Shown here: positions 24,846-33,712 of the stretch, in pieces
Layout of the letters: each line of letters starts with the position of its first letter
Numbering within the stretch: position 1 is the stretch's first letter
Assembly (NCBI GenBank): GCA_010906965.1
Contig: JAAFHB010000024.1
Location: forward strand, 1-36,050
Reading direction: 5' to 3'
Length of the DNA stretch: 36,050 bases
From: Mariniphaga sp.
GTDB lineage: Bacteria; Bacteroidota; Bacteroidia; Bacteroidales; Prolixibacteraceae
Notes under the pieces: generated by a model
The model's input: only the letters and a program-made list of their open reading frames with translations
Told to the model about the DNA's origin: nothing
Database searches by the model: none
Program-made: the position numbers and the translations under genes

Positions 24846-25931
24846 TTATTTTGAAGCCTGTTTTTCAATAAGCGTATCAGCCTGTTTTGGCAATGGTTCG
24901 CCAATCTGATACATGTCATTAATCTTATCATTCAATTTCTGATCGGGGAAACTCACTGAATAAATCATCGCTTCGACCTGGCGCAAATAATCGCGTTTAT
25001 TGTATTTAGGCGAGTAAATGTATCCTTCTACTGTCAAGACGCGTTTTCTTGCCAAATCCAGCGTTGTGAGGCTTACAAACGGGCCTCCCATAAAGTCACC
25101 TTCTACTTTCCACAATCCCCTCATCTCAACAGAGTAATTTCCACGGTTTTTAAATGTCTGCGAAACAATGAATCTTTTTTCTGTTGTCATAAACGAGCCT
25201 GGAAGTGCTCCCGGAATTTTATGACGCAGAACAGAATCGCGCTTCTGCAAAAGGTTTTTTGTGACAAATGCACTATCCGACACATAAGGATACCAGTAAG
25301 CGATGATTCCCTGACTTATAAGTGGCGACTCGTACCGAATCCAGACAAAATCAGATGTATCTTTAACGATATCGTAGCCTTTGGGGATATTAAGATTAAA
25401 CTTATGCGTCTTAACCAGTGAGTCGGAAATCGTCTCTTCTTTGTATTTCTTTTGTGCATACATTTCCATAAGCCTCATTTTTTCAGCTCGTAATATGACT
25501 GAGATGATCATATCCGATTTTTCAGCAAAGATTTTGACAAAACCAGCTTCATCAGCCGCCTGCACAGATATTACAACCTGTTGTCTGGCCCAAACATCGT
25601 ACTGAATGGTCACTGATGGTTCGGTTACCGATGGAAGAATTCGGGTCAAAACAATATTTCGGGTTGTTTCAAAAGTTTTAAAGGCATCGGGCGGTATGCT
25701 TACCACATTCAGTATTGGCTCCTCCTGAGGCAAACTGAGCTGCGGCTGCGAGAGATAGCGTTTAATTGTGTCGCCAACATTACCTTCCCAAACCCCTTTC
25801 GCGATTACCACAATTGTTTCGCCGGGTCGGCCTGTAACGCTTTTCATGAGCGATTTTCCGTCGCCGCCGCAGGCAGAAAGGAGCAAAACGACTGATACAG
25901 CAAAGATATAGTGTGCAATTATTTTATTCAC
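24846..25931 (-). CDS. DUF4837-family lipoprotein
   Basis: The 361-residue protein has a lipoprotein signal peptide with lipobox LLSAC and C21 as the lipidated residue, then GGDG. The rest is hydrophilic with no other membrane segment. I recognise it as the DUF4837 family, found in Bacteroidota and without known function; the RGLWKVEGDFMGGPFVSLTTLD block near the C-terminus is typical. The G-rich sequence after the Cys resembles export signals of some surface lipoproteins, but this is not conclusive. It lies 125 bases after tatA on the same strand. Confidence 0.8.
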   Translation of the reverse strand: MNKIIAHYIFAVSVVLLLSACGGDGKSLMKSVTGRPGETIVVIAKGVWEGNVGDTIKRYLSQPQLSLPQEEPILNVVSIPPDAFKTFETTRNIVLTRILPSVTEPSVTIQYDVWARQQVVISVQAADEAGFVKIFAEKSDMIISVILRAEKMRLMEMYAQKKYKEETISDSLVKTHKFNLNIPKGYDIVKDTSDFVWIRYESPLISQGIIAYWYPYVSDSAFVTKNLLQKRDSVLRHKIPGALPGSFMTTEKRFIVSQTFKNRGNYSVEMRGLWKVEGDFMGGPFVSLTTLDLARKRVLTVEGYIYSPKYNKRDYLRQVEAMIYSVSFPDQKLNDKINDMYQIGEPLPKQADTLIEKQASK

Positions 25932-26004
25932 AATACAATATTTATTTTATTATGCTTAGTATTGAAGCCGGACGATTTAATTGTAATTCAAGAAAATAAC
26001 AGAA

Positions 26005-26032
26005 ACCCCGATTCGGACAAACGAACCAGGGT
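26005..26032 (-). terminator. Possible terminator downstream of tatA (first copy)
   Basis: On the minus strand an 11-bp stem with two wobble pairs (arms 26005-26015 and 26022-26032, 6-base loop) is followed by TTTCTGTT. The T-tract is weak. Confidence 0.4.
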
Positions 26033-26056
26033 ATCAATATTTTTCTAACCGGCTTA

Positions 26057-26269
26057 TTATTTTAGCGGTTCTTTCTTATTATTGTCTTCGGGATTCTCTT
26101 TTGGGTTTTCATCGTCATCCTTAATCGATTTTTTAAAGTCTTTCATCCCTTTACCAATTCCACTCATAAGCTCAGGGATTTTTTTTCCGCCAAACATAAG
26201 TAAAATCAATGCAACAATAAGGACAATTTGCCATACCCCAATAAAGCCTAAAATAAGTAATAAACTCAT
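26057..26269 (-). CDS. tatA: Sec-independent translocase subunit TatA (copy 1)
   Basis: The 70-residue protein has one N-terminal membrane helix (about 4-24) ending in [10 protein letters not shown], the conserved TatA/TatB hinge, then an amphipathic helix (GIGKGMKDFKKSI) and an acidic/lysine-rich tail. TatA oligomers form the protein-conducting element for folded proteins. It resembles the second copy at 26424 closely (shared WQIVLIVA and [10 protein letters not shown]). The residue before the helix is not the Glu typical of TatB. tatC is not in the window. Its own TAnnTTTG element is at 26295-26302. Confidence 0.92.
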   Translation of the reverse strand: MSLLLILGFIGVWQIVLIVALILLMFGGKKIPELMSGIGKGMKDFKKSIKDDDENPKENPEDNNKKEPLK

Positions 26270-26294
26270 AGTGTTTTTATTAATTCGTTTGTTA

Positions 26295-26302
26295 CAAATA
26301 TA
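26295..26302 (-). promoter_or_regulatory. Candidate -7 element for tatA copy 1
   Basis: The minus strand reads TATATTTG, a full TAnnTTTG match, 25 bases before the ATG. A GACAG-TTAT-CTGTC dyad (26322-26335) lies at the -33 region, in place of a TTG. Confidence 0.5.
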
Positions 26303-26321
26303 GTAAAAGTTGAGTCTAAAT

Positions 26322-26335
26322 GACAGTTATCTGTC
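26322..26335. repeat. Inverted repeat GACAG-TTAT-CTGTC
   Basis: The 5-bp arms are perfect. The repeat sits just upstream of the -7 element of tatA copy 1 and could be an operator or a weak hairpin in the preceding transcript. Confidence 0.4.
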
Positions 26336-26423
26336 GAAAACAATAGTTTCGGATAACGATTACAGCAGAAAGCCCCGAACAATGATATGCCCGGAGCTTG
26401 TATGAATGGTGAAGATTGACCTA

Positions 26424-26651
26424 TTATTCTTTAAGAGGTTCCTTTTTATTGTCTGTTGATGGCGACTCTTTGGGAGCATCAGCAGAGGTCGTATCTTCTT
26501 CTTTTATGGCTTTTTTGAATTCCTTCATTCCTTTACCAATTCCGCCCATCAGTTCGGGAATCTTTTTACCTCCAAACATAAGCAGAGCCACAGCAACGAT
26601 TAAAACGATTTGCCAAGGTCCCACAACCCCTGCAATTATTAACAAGTTCAT
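26424..26651 (-). CDS. tatA: Sec-independent translocase subunit TatA (copy 2)
   Basis: The 75-residue protein has an N-terminal helix (about 3-24), the hinge [10 protein letters not shown], an amphipathic helix ([13 protein letters not shown]) and a hydrophilic acidic tail ending KKEPLKE. It is a paralogue of the gene at 26057, and both tails end in KKEPLK, consistent with tandem duplication. It follows rseP by 75 bases, but a minus-strand TATTTTTG at 26678-26685 suggests its own promoter. Confidence 0.92.
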   Translation of the reverse strand: MNLLIIAGVVGPWQIVLIVAVALLMFGGKKIPELMGGIGKGMKEFKKAIKEEDTTSADAPKESPSTDNKKEPLKE

Positions 26652-26677
26652 AGTATCACATTTAATTTGTTTCGGTG

Positions 26678-26685
26678 CAAAAATA
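26678..26685 (-). promoter_or_regulatory. Candidate -7 element for tatA copy 2
   Basis: The minus strand reads TATTTTTG followed by C, matching TAnnTTTG, 26 bases before the ATG. There is no TTG at the usual -33 distance. Confidence 0.5.
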
Positions 26686-26726
26686 GTATTCCCAATGATA
26701 AGTTATTACGCACAGCCCAATATATT

Positions 26727-28052
26727 TCATTTAAATAATTTCCAGATATCGTTTCCGTTGGCATAAATAAGCAACGAGAAAAGAATAACCATTCCAACTA
26801 TCTGTGCATACTCAAGGAATTTATCACTTGGTTTTCTTCCTGTTATGATCTCGAAAAGGAGAAACAGAACGTGCCCGCCATCGAGTGCCGGTATTGGAAG
26901 AATATTCATGACCGCAAGAATAATTGAAAGGAAAGCAGTGAGACTCCAAAATGATTCCCAGTCCCATGCGCCTGGGAAAATATTCCCGATGGCGATAAAT
27001 CCGCCCAGCGATTCGTAAGCTTTTGTTTCGGGCGCAAATAGTAGTTTGAACTGTTTGAGATAATTACCTATTGCGTGATATCCTTTGGAGATCCCGCCCG
27101 GAATTGATTCAACGAAACCGTATGTAATTGTCTTAAATTCGAAAACACCATCGAATTTCTTTTCTGCTTGAATGCCGAGTAAACCGGCAGCTCCTATTGC
27201 GACAGGTAACGTTTTCTCCGTTCCTTTCCGCTTAATTAGAACGCTGATTGTTTTTCCTTTCGAAATGGCCACTGTGTCCGTAAACTGATCGTAGAATTGA
27301 AAACCTGCTCCATTAACCGCCAGAATTTCATCTCCTATTTCAAAACCTGCATCACGGGCAGGCGAAACTTTTCCAAATCCGATTACTTTACAGTTATAAG
27401 GAACCCTTAAATCTATAAAGGATTTTTCAGTTAATAGTTTTGGAATTATTTCTTTTTTAACAGGGACAACAATTATTTCTTCGTTACGTTGTACTTCGAT
27501 GGTTTTGGCACCATCAAGTACAATAACGGGAATGATTTTGAAGAAATCTTCAACTTCTTTATCGTCAACCGATATTATTTTGTCGCCACTTAGCAGCCCC
27601 AACTCCCTACCCGTTTGACTAACAGCTATCCCATATTTCACATTTTTAGTTGGAAGATACTGTTCTCCCCATACAAAAAGGATCATTGAATAGAGCAGGA
27701 TGGCAAGAATCAGATTAAATAAAACCCCTCCGATCATGATGATCAATCGTTGCCATGACGGTTTCGAGCGAAATTCCCATGGTTCAGGAGGCAATTTCAT
27801 TTGCTCCTTGTCCATCGATTCGTCAATCATGCCCGAAATCTTCACATAACCACCAAGTGGCAACCATCCAATACCGTATTCGGTTTCACCTTTTTGAAAT
27901 TTGAAAAGTGAAAACCACGGATCAAAAAAGAGATAAAATTTCTCAACCCTGCATTTGAAAGCTTTTGAAAATATGAAATGGCCAAATTCGTGAATAATAA
28001 CCAGTATCGAGAGACTAAGAAGTAACTGTGCAGCCTTAATAAGAATAATCAT
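26727..28052 (-). CDS. rseP: RIP metalloprotease RseP (site-2 protease, M50)
   Basis: The 441-residue membrane protease has the zinc motif HEFGH (21-25) in the first helix, a second catalytic motif NILPIPALDGGH near residue 385-396 (Asp ligand), and two PDZ domains between them (one near residues 120-200, one near 210-300, with GDKIISVDD and GDEILAVNG). RseP-type proteases cleave anti-sigma factors or signal-peptide remnants within the membrane. It is 13 bases after dxr in the same operon, an order common in bacteria. No anti-sigma gene is visible nearby. Confidence 0.94.
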   Translation of the reverse strand: MIILIKAAQLLLSLSILVIIHEFGHFIFSKAFKCRVEKFYLFFDPWFSLFKFQKGETEYGIGWLPLGGYVKISGMIDESMDKEQMKLPPEPWEFRSKPSWQRLIIMIGGVLFNLILAILLYSMILFVWGEQYLPTKNVKYGIAVSQTGRELGLLSGDKIISVDDKEVEDFFKIIPVIVLDGAKTIEVQRNEEIIVVPVKKEIIPKLLTEKSFIDLRVPYNCKVIGFGKVSPARDAGFEIGDEILAVNGAGFQFYDQFTDTVAISKGKTISVLIKRKGTEKTLPVAIGAAGLLGIQAEKKFDGVFEFKTITYGFVESIPGGISKGYHAIGNYLKQFKLLFAPETKAYESLGGFIAIGNIFPGAWDWESFWSLTAFLSIILAVMNILPIPALDGGHVLFLLFEIITGRKPSDKFLEYAQIVGMVILFSLLIYANGNDIWKLFK

Positions 28053-28065
28053 AAGTGTAACTATA

Positions 28066-29232
28066 TCAATTTTTTATTTGCAAAATGGCCACCATCTCGG
28101 CAGCATATGCGCGTGCTTCACGATCGGTTGCCATATAATCATCGAGAGTTGGCTTGGCAATGAAAGTCGATTTTTGCATAATCTGCTCATTTACATTCCA
28201 TATATCAGGGAATGTGATTTTCCCTTTCAAAAAAGCCTCTACCACTATTTCGTTGGCAGCATTTAAAATACATGCCAGATTACCACCTTTAAGCAATGCT
28301 TCGTAAGCAAGTGCAAGATTACGAAAAATTTTCGTATCGGGGGTTGAAAATGTTAAAGTTGGGAAATCGGCAAAATTCAGCCTTGGGAAATCATTGCAGA
28401 TCCTTTCAGGGAAGCTAAATGCATATTGGATAGGCAATCGCATATCGGGCAATCCAAGCTGTGCTTTGATGGACCCGTCACAAAATTGAACCATCGAATG
28501 AATGATGCTTTGAGGGTGCACCACCACTTCAATTTGTTCCGGTTTTAATCCAAAAAGCCATTTTGCTTCTATTACCTCAAACCCTTTATTCATCAGCGAT
28601 GCCGAGTCGATCGTTATTTTGGCTCCCATATCCCAATTCGGGTGCTTTAAAGCATCTTTTGCGACTACGCTGTCAATCTTTTTTTTATCCATGCCGTGGA
28701 AAGGACCTCCTGAACAGGTGAGAATTACCTTTTCAACCGGATTCATATATTCACCGGCAAGGCATTGAAAAATTGCTGAGTGCTCTGAATCAACAGGTAA
28801 TATATCTACCTTATTTTCAATTGCCAGTCGGTTGATCAGATCGCCGGCCACAACCAGTGTCTCCTTATTGGCGAGTGCAATTTGTTTTTTTGCTTTAACG
28901 GCATTTATCGTTGGGATCAGCCCCGAATAACCTACCATAGCTGTCAGCACAAGGTCAACGCTACCCATCTCAACCACCTGTGCCAAAGCAGCTGACCCGG
29001 CATATACTTTGATATCTTCACCAGCAAGTGCTTTACTTACAACATCATATTTTTCTTCGTTGGCGATTACCACTACGTTGGGACGGAATTTTTTGGCTTG
29101 CTCTATCAATAAACTCACATTATTGTTTGCTGTCAAAACCTCAACAGAGAATCTTTCCGGATTATTATCAATTATTTCGAGTGCCTGCTGTCCGATTGAA
29201 CCGGTAGAACCGAGTATCGCAATATTTTTCAT
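28066..29232 (-). CDS. dxr: 1-deoxy-D-xylulose 5-phosphate reductoisomerase
   Basis: The 388-residue enzyme catalyses the second step of the MEP isoprenoid pathway, using NADPH and a divalent metal. The Rossmann motif is GSTGSIG (8-14), the catalytic block is PVDSEHSAIFQ with SEH, and the substrate loop follows in SGGPFHGMD. NKETLV marks the NADPH side. Length is normal. Isoprenoids made by this route feed undecaprenyl phosphate and quinones, fitting the neighbouring envelope genes. It lies 9 bases after the M23 gene. Confidence 0.96.
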   Translation of the reverse strand: MKNIAILGSTGSIGQQALEIIDNNPERFSVEVLTANNNVSLLIEQAKKFRPNVVVIANEEKYDVVSKALAGEDIKVYAGSAALAQVVEMGSVDLVLTAMVGYSGLIPTINAVKAKKQIALANKETLVVAGDLINRLAIENKVDILPVDSEHSAIFQCLAGEYMNPVEKVILTCSGGPFHGMDKKKIDSVVAKDALKHPNWDMGAKITIDSASLMNKGFEVIEAKWLFGLKPEQIEVVVHPQSIIHSMVQFCDGSIKAQLGLPDMRLPIQYAFSFPERICNDFPRLNFADFPTLTFSTPDTKIFRNLALAYEALLKGGNLACILNAANEIVVEAFLKGKITFPDIWNVNEQIMQKSTFIAKPTLDDYMATDREARAYAAEMVAILQIKN

Positions 29233-29241
29233 AAATAATAA

Positions 29242-30105
29242 TTAGAATTTGATGTAATCTTCGGGGTTGATTGATGCACCATTTAGCCACATTTCGAAAT
29301 GCAGATGTGGCCCGGTCGTCTCTTTTCCCGTATTGCCCATAATGGCGATCGCTTCGCCGGCCCTGACTTTATCTCCCTGAATTTTAAGAAGCTCTGCATT
29401 GTGCCGGTAAACTGTGACCAGATTTTGCTCATGCTGAAGATAAATAACATAACCGGTATTGATCGTCCAACCTGCAAATATGACGGTTCCGTCAAGTGCC
29501 GCTGATATACGGGCATTCAATTTACCTACAATATCTACTCCGATATGTCCGTTGCTCAAATCGTATTTTCCTGTAATCATTCCGTTTATTGGTGGAAAGA
29601 AAAGCAATCCGGCCACACCGCCACGTGCAACCTGACCAGAATTGATCCCGAGATTGGTCTGTTCCTGCGAAATTTCATCTTTGAAAAGGCTGTCGTGATC
29701 GTATTTTTTGAACTGAACCTGATCGGGTCTTGGTATTGCCCCACGTCTGACGGCAGTATCTGAAGGTGTTTCGCCGGCTAACATGGCCCTGAAGTCGTTG
29801 AAATACTTATCACGTCTTTGGATTTCGAGATCAAGCGAATCGACTATCAAAACATTACGGATCAGCATCTGCCTCATTTTCCCGGTTGGATATCCCGGAA
29901 TGTATTCCCGTAAGGGTGTAAAAGCTATTAAAACAGTAACTCCAATGATAATTACCACTACTGCAAAAACCAATGCCATCACCAATGTTCTTGCATTGAA
30001 CCGTATCTGTTTTATAATATGCAGATTAAGGTCATTAAAAATTACAATTCGGTATGGATTCTGAAATAATTTCCTAATCTTATCCCGCTTCCTTTCTTTC
30101 GGCAT
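29242..30105 (-). CDS. M23-family (LytM) metallopeptidase, membrane-anchored
   Basis: The 287-residue protein has a basic N-terminus, one membrane helix (about 41-62), a linker and a C-terminal LytM domain (about 183-285). The zinc and catalytic residues are present: H187xxxD191 (HIGVD), H235 (YRHN) and H267-L-H269 (PHLHFE). It should cut peptide crosslinks in peptidoglycan from the periplasmic side, or activate amidases. It is the first gene of the M23-dxr-rseP operon, whose promoter is at 30130-30161. Confidence 0.92.
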   Translation of the reverse strand: MPKERKRDKIRKLFQNPYRIVIFNDLNLHIIKQIRFNARTLVMALVFAVVVIIIGVTVLIAFTPLREYIPGYPTGKMRQMLIRNVLIVDSLDLEIQRRDKYFNDFRAMLAGETPSDTAVRRGAIPRPDQVQFKKYDHDSLFKDEISQEQTNLGINSGQVARGGVAGLLFFPPINGMITGKYDLSNGHIGVDIVGKLNARISAALDGTVIFAGWTINTGYVIYLQHEQNLVTVYRHNAELLKIQGDKVRAGEAIAIMGNTGKETTGPHLHFEMWLNGASINPEDYIKF

Positions 30106-30129
30106 TCCTTATTTTATTTCAATAGTGTT

Positions 30130-30161
30130 CAAACTTACATGAAAATTACACGATACACAAA
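30130..30161 (-). promoter_or_regulatory. Promoter of the M23-dxr-rseP operon (TTTG-N20-TAAGTTTG)
   Basis: On the minus strand TTTG (30161-30158) and TAAGTTTG (30137-30130) are 20 bases apart, a good Bacteroidota promoter, with the M23 ATG 24 bases downstream. Confidence 0.7.
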
Positions 30162-30282
30162 ATTTTAGGTGGAATCTAAGTAATTTCAATCTTCCTTTCT
30201 GTTTCAAAACGTTGATTAATAAATTTTTAGTAATTGTTAATCTTCCTTTGATTTCATATGTCAATTTTTTTAAAATATTTTA

Positions 30283-30313
30283 TTTGGTTTCCCGGTTTTT
30301 GTTACTACATTTG
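30283..30313 (+). promoter_or_regulatory. Promoter of tRNA-fMet (TTTG-N19-TACATTTG)
   Basis: TTTG at 30283-30286 and TACATTTG at 30306-30313 have the ideal 19-base spacing. It is the best consensus promoter in the window, as expected for a highly expressed tRNA starting at 30358. Confidence 0.8.
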
Positions 30314-30357
30314 CACCCTCTTAAAGAATAAGACGTTCCTATAAAACAACAATATAC

Positions 30358-30430
<73 letters not shown>

Positions 30431-30435
30431 CTCTG

Positions 30436-30477
30436 AAACCGCAACAATCTAAATATATGATTGTTGCGGTTTTTTTT
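30436..30477 (+). terminator. Intrinsic terminator of tRNA-fMet
   Basis: AAACCGCAACAATC (30436-30449) and GATTGTTGCGGTTT (30459-30472) form a perfect 14-bp stem around a 9-base loop, followed by a T-run to 30477. It begins only 5 bases after the tRNA. Confidence 0.92.
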
Positions 30478-30515
30478 ATGCTCGTTTGTAAATTACCATA
30501 TTTAAAATCTCCACC

Positions 30516-31199
30516 TTATGCACTTGCCAGTGTTGCAATACTCACTCTTACACCTGGGATTTTAAGCAGTGGCTCACAACAGGCTTCAAGTGTTGCACCT
30601 GTAGTTACCACGTCATCAACGAGCAATAAATGTTTGCCTGTCAATAAAGCCTCATTTTTAACATTAAAAATCCCGCTAACATTTTCCCATCGTTCAAATC
30701 TTCCTTTTCGTGTTTGCGATGAAGTATGTATTTCTCTCACCAGGTTTCCGGTGATAACTGGTCGTTTCATTGATTCTGCCAATCCTTTACAAATTTCGGT
30801 ACTTTGGTTATATCCCCTTTTTTTCTCTTTTTTAGGATGGAGCGGCACCGGAATAATGACATCAATATCCTGGTAGGATTTGTTTTGAATAAGGTCAAAT
30901 CCAAACAGAATTCCCATTTTTATACCAACCTCACAGTTCCCCTTATATTTTAGTTGATGCAAAAGATGCTGCAGGCGTCCTCCTTTATCGAAACGGCAAA
31001 ATGAAGTTGCCAATTCAATATTTACTCTGCCGATAAATATCTGAAAAATTGGGTTTTCGGGATAGAAATGATAATTTGTTCGTGGAAGGTCGGCCAGGCA
31101 ATGAAGACAAAGTACCTCTTCGCCTTTCACAAGTGCGGTATTGCAACCGGCACAAAGTCGGGGATAGAAGAGTGAAATTAGATCGTCGAATAGGTTCAT
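30516..31199 (-). CDS. comF: ComF/GntX-family phosphoribosyltransferase-like protein
   Basis: The 227-residue protein has an N-terminal four-cysteine zinc site (C16, C19, C31, C34), a middle region with LKYKG, and a C-terminal type I phosphoribosyltransferase fold with VIIPVPLHPKK, RGYNQ and the PRPP loop LLLVDDVVTTGATLE. In Gram-positive and Haemophilus-type competence, ComFC aids DNA uptake or single-strand handling; in other bacteria GntX-like proteins have unclear roles. It is not accompanied by other competence genes. The start is ATG 31199, with a TAnnTTTG element at 31232-31239. Confidence 0.92.
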   Translation of the reverse strand: MNLFDDLISLFYPRLCAGCNTALVKGEEVLCLHCLADLPRTNYHFYPENPIFQIFIGRVNIELATSFCRFDKGGRLQHLLHQLKYKGNCEVGIKMGILFGFDLIQNKSYQDIDVIIPVPLHPKKEKKRGYNQSTEICKGLAESMKRPVITGNLVREIHTSSQTRKGRFERWENVSGIFNVKNEALLTGKHLLLVDDVVTTGATLEACCEPLLKIPGVRVSIATLASA

Positions 31200-31231
31200 A
31201 TATCCGGATTCTATTTACTGCTATGCAATTA

Positions 31232-31239
31232 CAAATTTA
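31232..31239 (-). promoter_or_regulatory. Candidate -7 element for comF
   Basis: The minus strand reads TAAATTTG, matching TAnnTTTG, 32 bases before the comF ATG. The -33 half is not clear. Confidence 0.4.
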
Positions 31240-31320
31240 AAGAAAGGTTTTCACAAAAGGGTAAAATCAAAATTGTTTATCAAAAATATCGGTTACCTTT
31301 ATTTGCAAAATCAAAGCATT

Positions 31321-33516
31321 ATGGCTAAAGATAAAAAAAACAAAAAAGCACTCAGCTTTAATAAGTCGGGGTTAAAGAAGGCAATCCTTTCAGTCTATTA
31401 CGAAAATAGCAATCAATCATTTAATTACAAACAAATAGGTGCAGCGGTAGGTGCAAAAGATGTTGGCGAATTGCAGCTTGTAAATGTAGTTTTACAGGAA
31501 TTGCGCGACGCAGATACTGTTGTTGAAACTGAACGCGGAAAGTTCCGCCTTAAATCGCAGGGGGGTACAGCTACCGGAACGGTGGAAATTAATTCAAAAG
31601 GATATGGCCAGGTGAGAAGCGAGGAGCTTGACGAACCTGTTTTTGTTTCGGCCGCCAATATGAATCATGCTCTCGACGGGGATAAAGTAAGGGTTCGTTT
31701 GTATGCACGCCGGAAAAGAAGTAATCCGGAAGCTGAGGTGATTGAAGTGATCGAGCGGGCAAAAACAACATTTGTGGGTACGATCGACATATCGCAATTC
31801 AGTGCTTTTCTGGTTCCCAATAAAAAGACGCCTTTCGATCTTTTTATCCCCAAAGACAAATTGATGGGTGCGAAACATGGTCAGAAAGCAGTGGCACGAA
31901 TCATGGACTGGCCGGAACGTGCAAGAAACCCGTTTGCCGAAATTATTGATGTTTTGGGTGATGCCGGGAACAATAACACCGAAATGCACGCCATTCTTGC
32001 GGAATTCGGTCTCCCATACGGTTATCCTGAAGCAGTGAATCAGGCTGCAGATCGAATTTCAACGGTGATCACTGAAGAAGAGATCAGTAAAAGACGCGAC
32101 TTCCGTGGTGTACCCACTTTTACGATTGATCCGGCTGATGCCAAGGATTTTGACGACGCACTTTCGATTCAAAAACTCGAAAACGGATATTGGGAAGTCG
32201 GTGTTCATATTGCAGACGTCACCTTTTATGTGAAACCCGAATCGTTGCTCGAAGATGAAGCCTATAACCGTGCTACCTCCGTTTATCTTGTCGATCGTGT
32301 CGTTCCGATGTTACCCGAGATACTTTCGAACGGGGTTTGTTCGCTGCGGCCAAATGAAGACAAATTGTGTTTTTCGGCAGTATTTCAAATTGATGATAAC
32401 AGTTTGGTTATCAATGAATGGTTCGGCAGAACAATTATTCATTCCGATCGCCGGTTTGCCTACGAAGATGCACAGCAGGTGATCGAAACAGGTGAAGGTG
32501 ATTTGAAAGAGGAAATTCTTACACTTGACCGGTTGGCTAAACAATTGAGAGCGATCCGGTTCGAAAATGGATCAATTGGTTTCGACCGCGTTGAGGTGAA
32601 ATTTGAAATCGATAAAGACGGCAAGCCGTTAAGTGTGTTTTTCAAGGAATCAAAAGATTCGAACAAATTAATAGAGGAGTTTATGTTGCTGGCCAACAAA
32701 CGGGTTGCCGAATTCGTTGGAAAACCGGGGGCTAAAAAGAAGGAACGCACCTTAGTTTATAGGATTCACGATAAGCCCGATCCTGATAAACTCGACTCAT
32801 TTAATCACTTTATCAAACGGTTTGGGTACGGAATTCAGACGAATAATCCGCAGACAGTTACGGCGTCGATGAATAAGCTGATCGAAAATGTGGCCGGTAA
32901 GAAAGAGCAGAATGTGATCGAAACACTTGCCATCCGGACCATGGCTAAAGCCGAATATTCAACCCGGAACATTGGCCATTATGGCCTTGGTTTTGAATAC
33001 TACACCCATTTTACTTCTCCAATCCGTCGTTATCCCGATATGATGGTTCACCGTTTGTTGCAACGATACCTTGAAGACGGAAGGTCGGTTCAGGCCGATC
33101 AGTACGAAGGAATGTGCAAACACTCATCCGAAATGGAGAACAGGGCCGCCAGTGCAGAGCGGGCATCTATAAAATACAAACAGGTTGAATTTATGGCCGA
33201 TAAAATTGGTCAACAGTTTAAAGGCGTGATATCTGGCGTAAAAGAGTGGGGTATTTATGTTGAAATTGATGAAAATAAATGTGAAGGAATGGTTCCTTTA
33301 TTCGAACTTACCGATGACTTTTATGAGTTCGACGAAAAGAACTATTGCATTATTGGACGACGTTCGCATAAAAAATATCAGTTGGGTGATGTGATTGAAG
33401 TTGAAATCGCAAGGGCAAACCTCGAAAAAAAACAACTCGATTTTCGCATTGTTGGTGAAGAGCTTCCACCACAACGAATAAAAACTCCGGCCCGAGGTAG
33501 AAAAAAGTATTCGTGA
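31321..33516 (+). CDS. rnr: Ribonuclease R
   Basis: The 3'-5' exoribonuclease degrades structured RNA. From ATG 31321 it is 731 residues: an N-terminal winged-helix/cold-shock region, the RNB catalytic domain with DAKDFDDA (D273, D276, D278, D279 hold the metals), and a C-terminal S1 domain (GVISGVKEWGIYVEI) with a short basic tail GRKKYS. An in-frame TTG at 31273 would add MFIKNIGYLYLQNQSI; a TTTATTTG near-consensus element at about 31297-31304 lies inside that extension, so the shorter start is preferred. It diverges from comF and ends at a terminator at 33558. Confidence 0.94.
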   Translation: MAKDKKNKKALSFNKSGLKKAILSVYYENSNQSFNYKQIGAAVGAKDVGELQLVNVVLQELRDADTVVETERGKFRLKSQGGTATGTVEINSKGYGQVRSEELDEPVFVSAANMNHALDGDKVRVRLYARRKRSNPEAEVIEVIERAKTTFVGTIDISQFSAFLVPNKKTPFDLFIPKDKLMGAKHGQKAVARIMDWPERARNPFAEIIDVLGDAGNNNTEMHAILAEFGLPYGYPEAVNQAADRISTVITEEEISKRRDFRGVPTFTIDPADAKDFDDALSIQKLENGYWEVGVHIADVTFYVKPESLLEDEAYNRATSVYLVDRVVPMLPEILSNGVCSLRPNEDKLCFSAVFQIDDNSLVINEWFGRTIIHSDRRFAYEDAQQVIETGEGDLKEEILTLDRLAKQLRAIRFENGSIGFDRVEVKFEIDKDGKPLSVFFKESKDSNKLIEEFMLLANKRVAEFVGKPGAKKKERTLVYRIHDKPDPDKLDSFNHFIKRFGYGIQTNNPQTVTASMNKLIENVAGKKEQNVIETLAIRTMAKAEYSTRNIGHYGLGFEYYTHFTSPIRRYPDMMVHRLLQRYLEDGRSVQADQYEGMCKHSSEMENRAASAERASIKYKQVEFMADKIGQQFKGVISGVKEWGIYVEIDENKCEGMVPLFELTDDFYEFDEKNYCIIGRRSHKKYQLGDVIEVEIARANLEKKQLDFRIVGEELPPQRIKTPARGRKKYS

Positions 33517-33557
33517 GTTTGGCAATAATCAATCAATACTCACTTTACAATAAGGTA

Positions 33558-33588
33558 AAAGCCTGACATTTAATTCTGTCAGGTTTTT
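33558..33588 (+). terminator. Intrinsic terminator of rnr
   Basis: CCTGACA (33562-33568) pairs with TGTCAGG (33577-33583), flanked by AAAG and a five-T run. Loop of 8 bases. It lies 41 bases after the rnr stop. Confidence 0.8.
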
Positions 33589-33712
33589 ACTTTGTATCTT
33601 CATTTGAGTCGTAATTAAAGTTTGTTTGTCTCTGTTAATTTCTATTCTTTTGCGGTAAATTACCGGTTTAATTTTTGAAGACTCAAAATTTGGGATAATT
33701 TCAAACTATGCA

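Noticed and set aside
29621..29636. A second parS-like site (CCACGTGC inside the M23 gene)
   Set aside because: Only the central CACGTG is shared; flanking bases do not match the parS arms.
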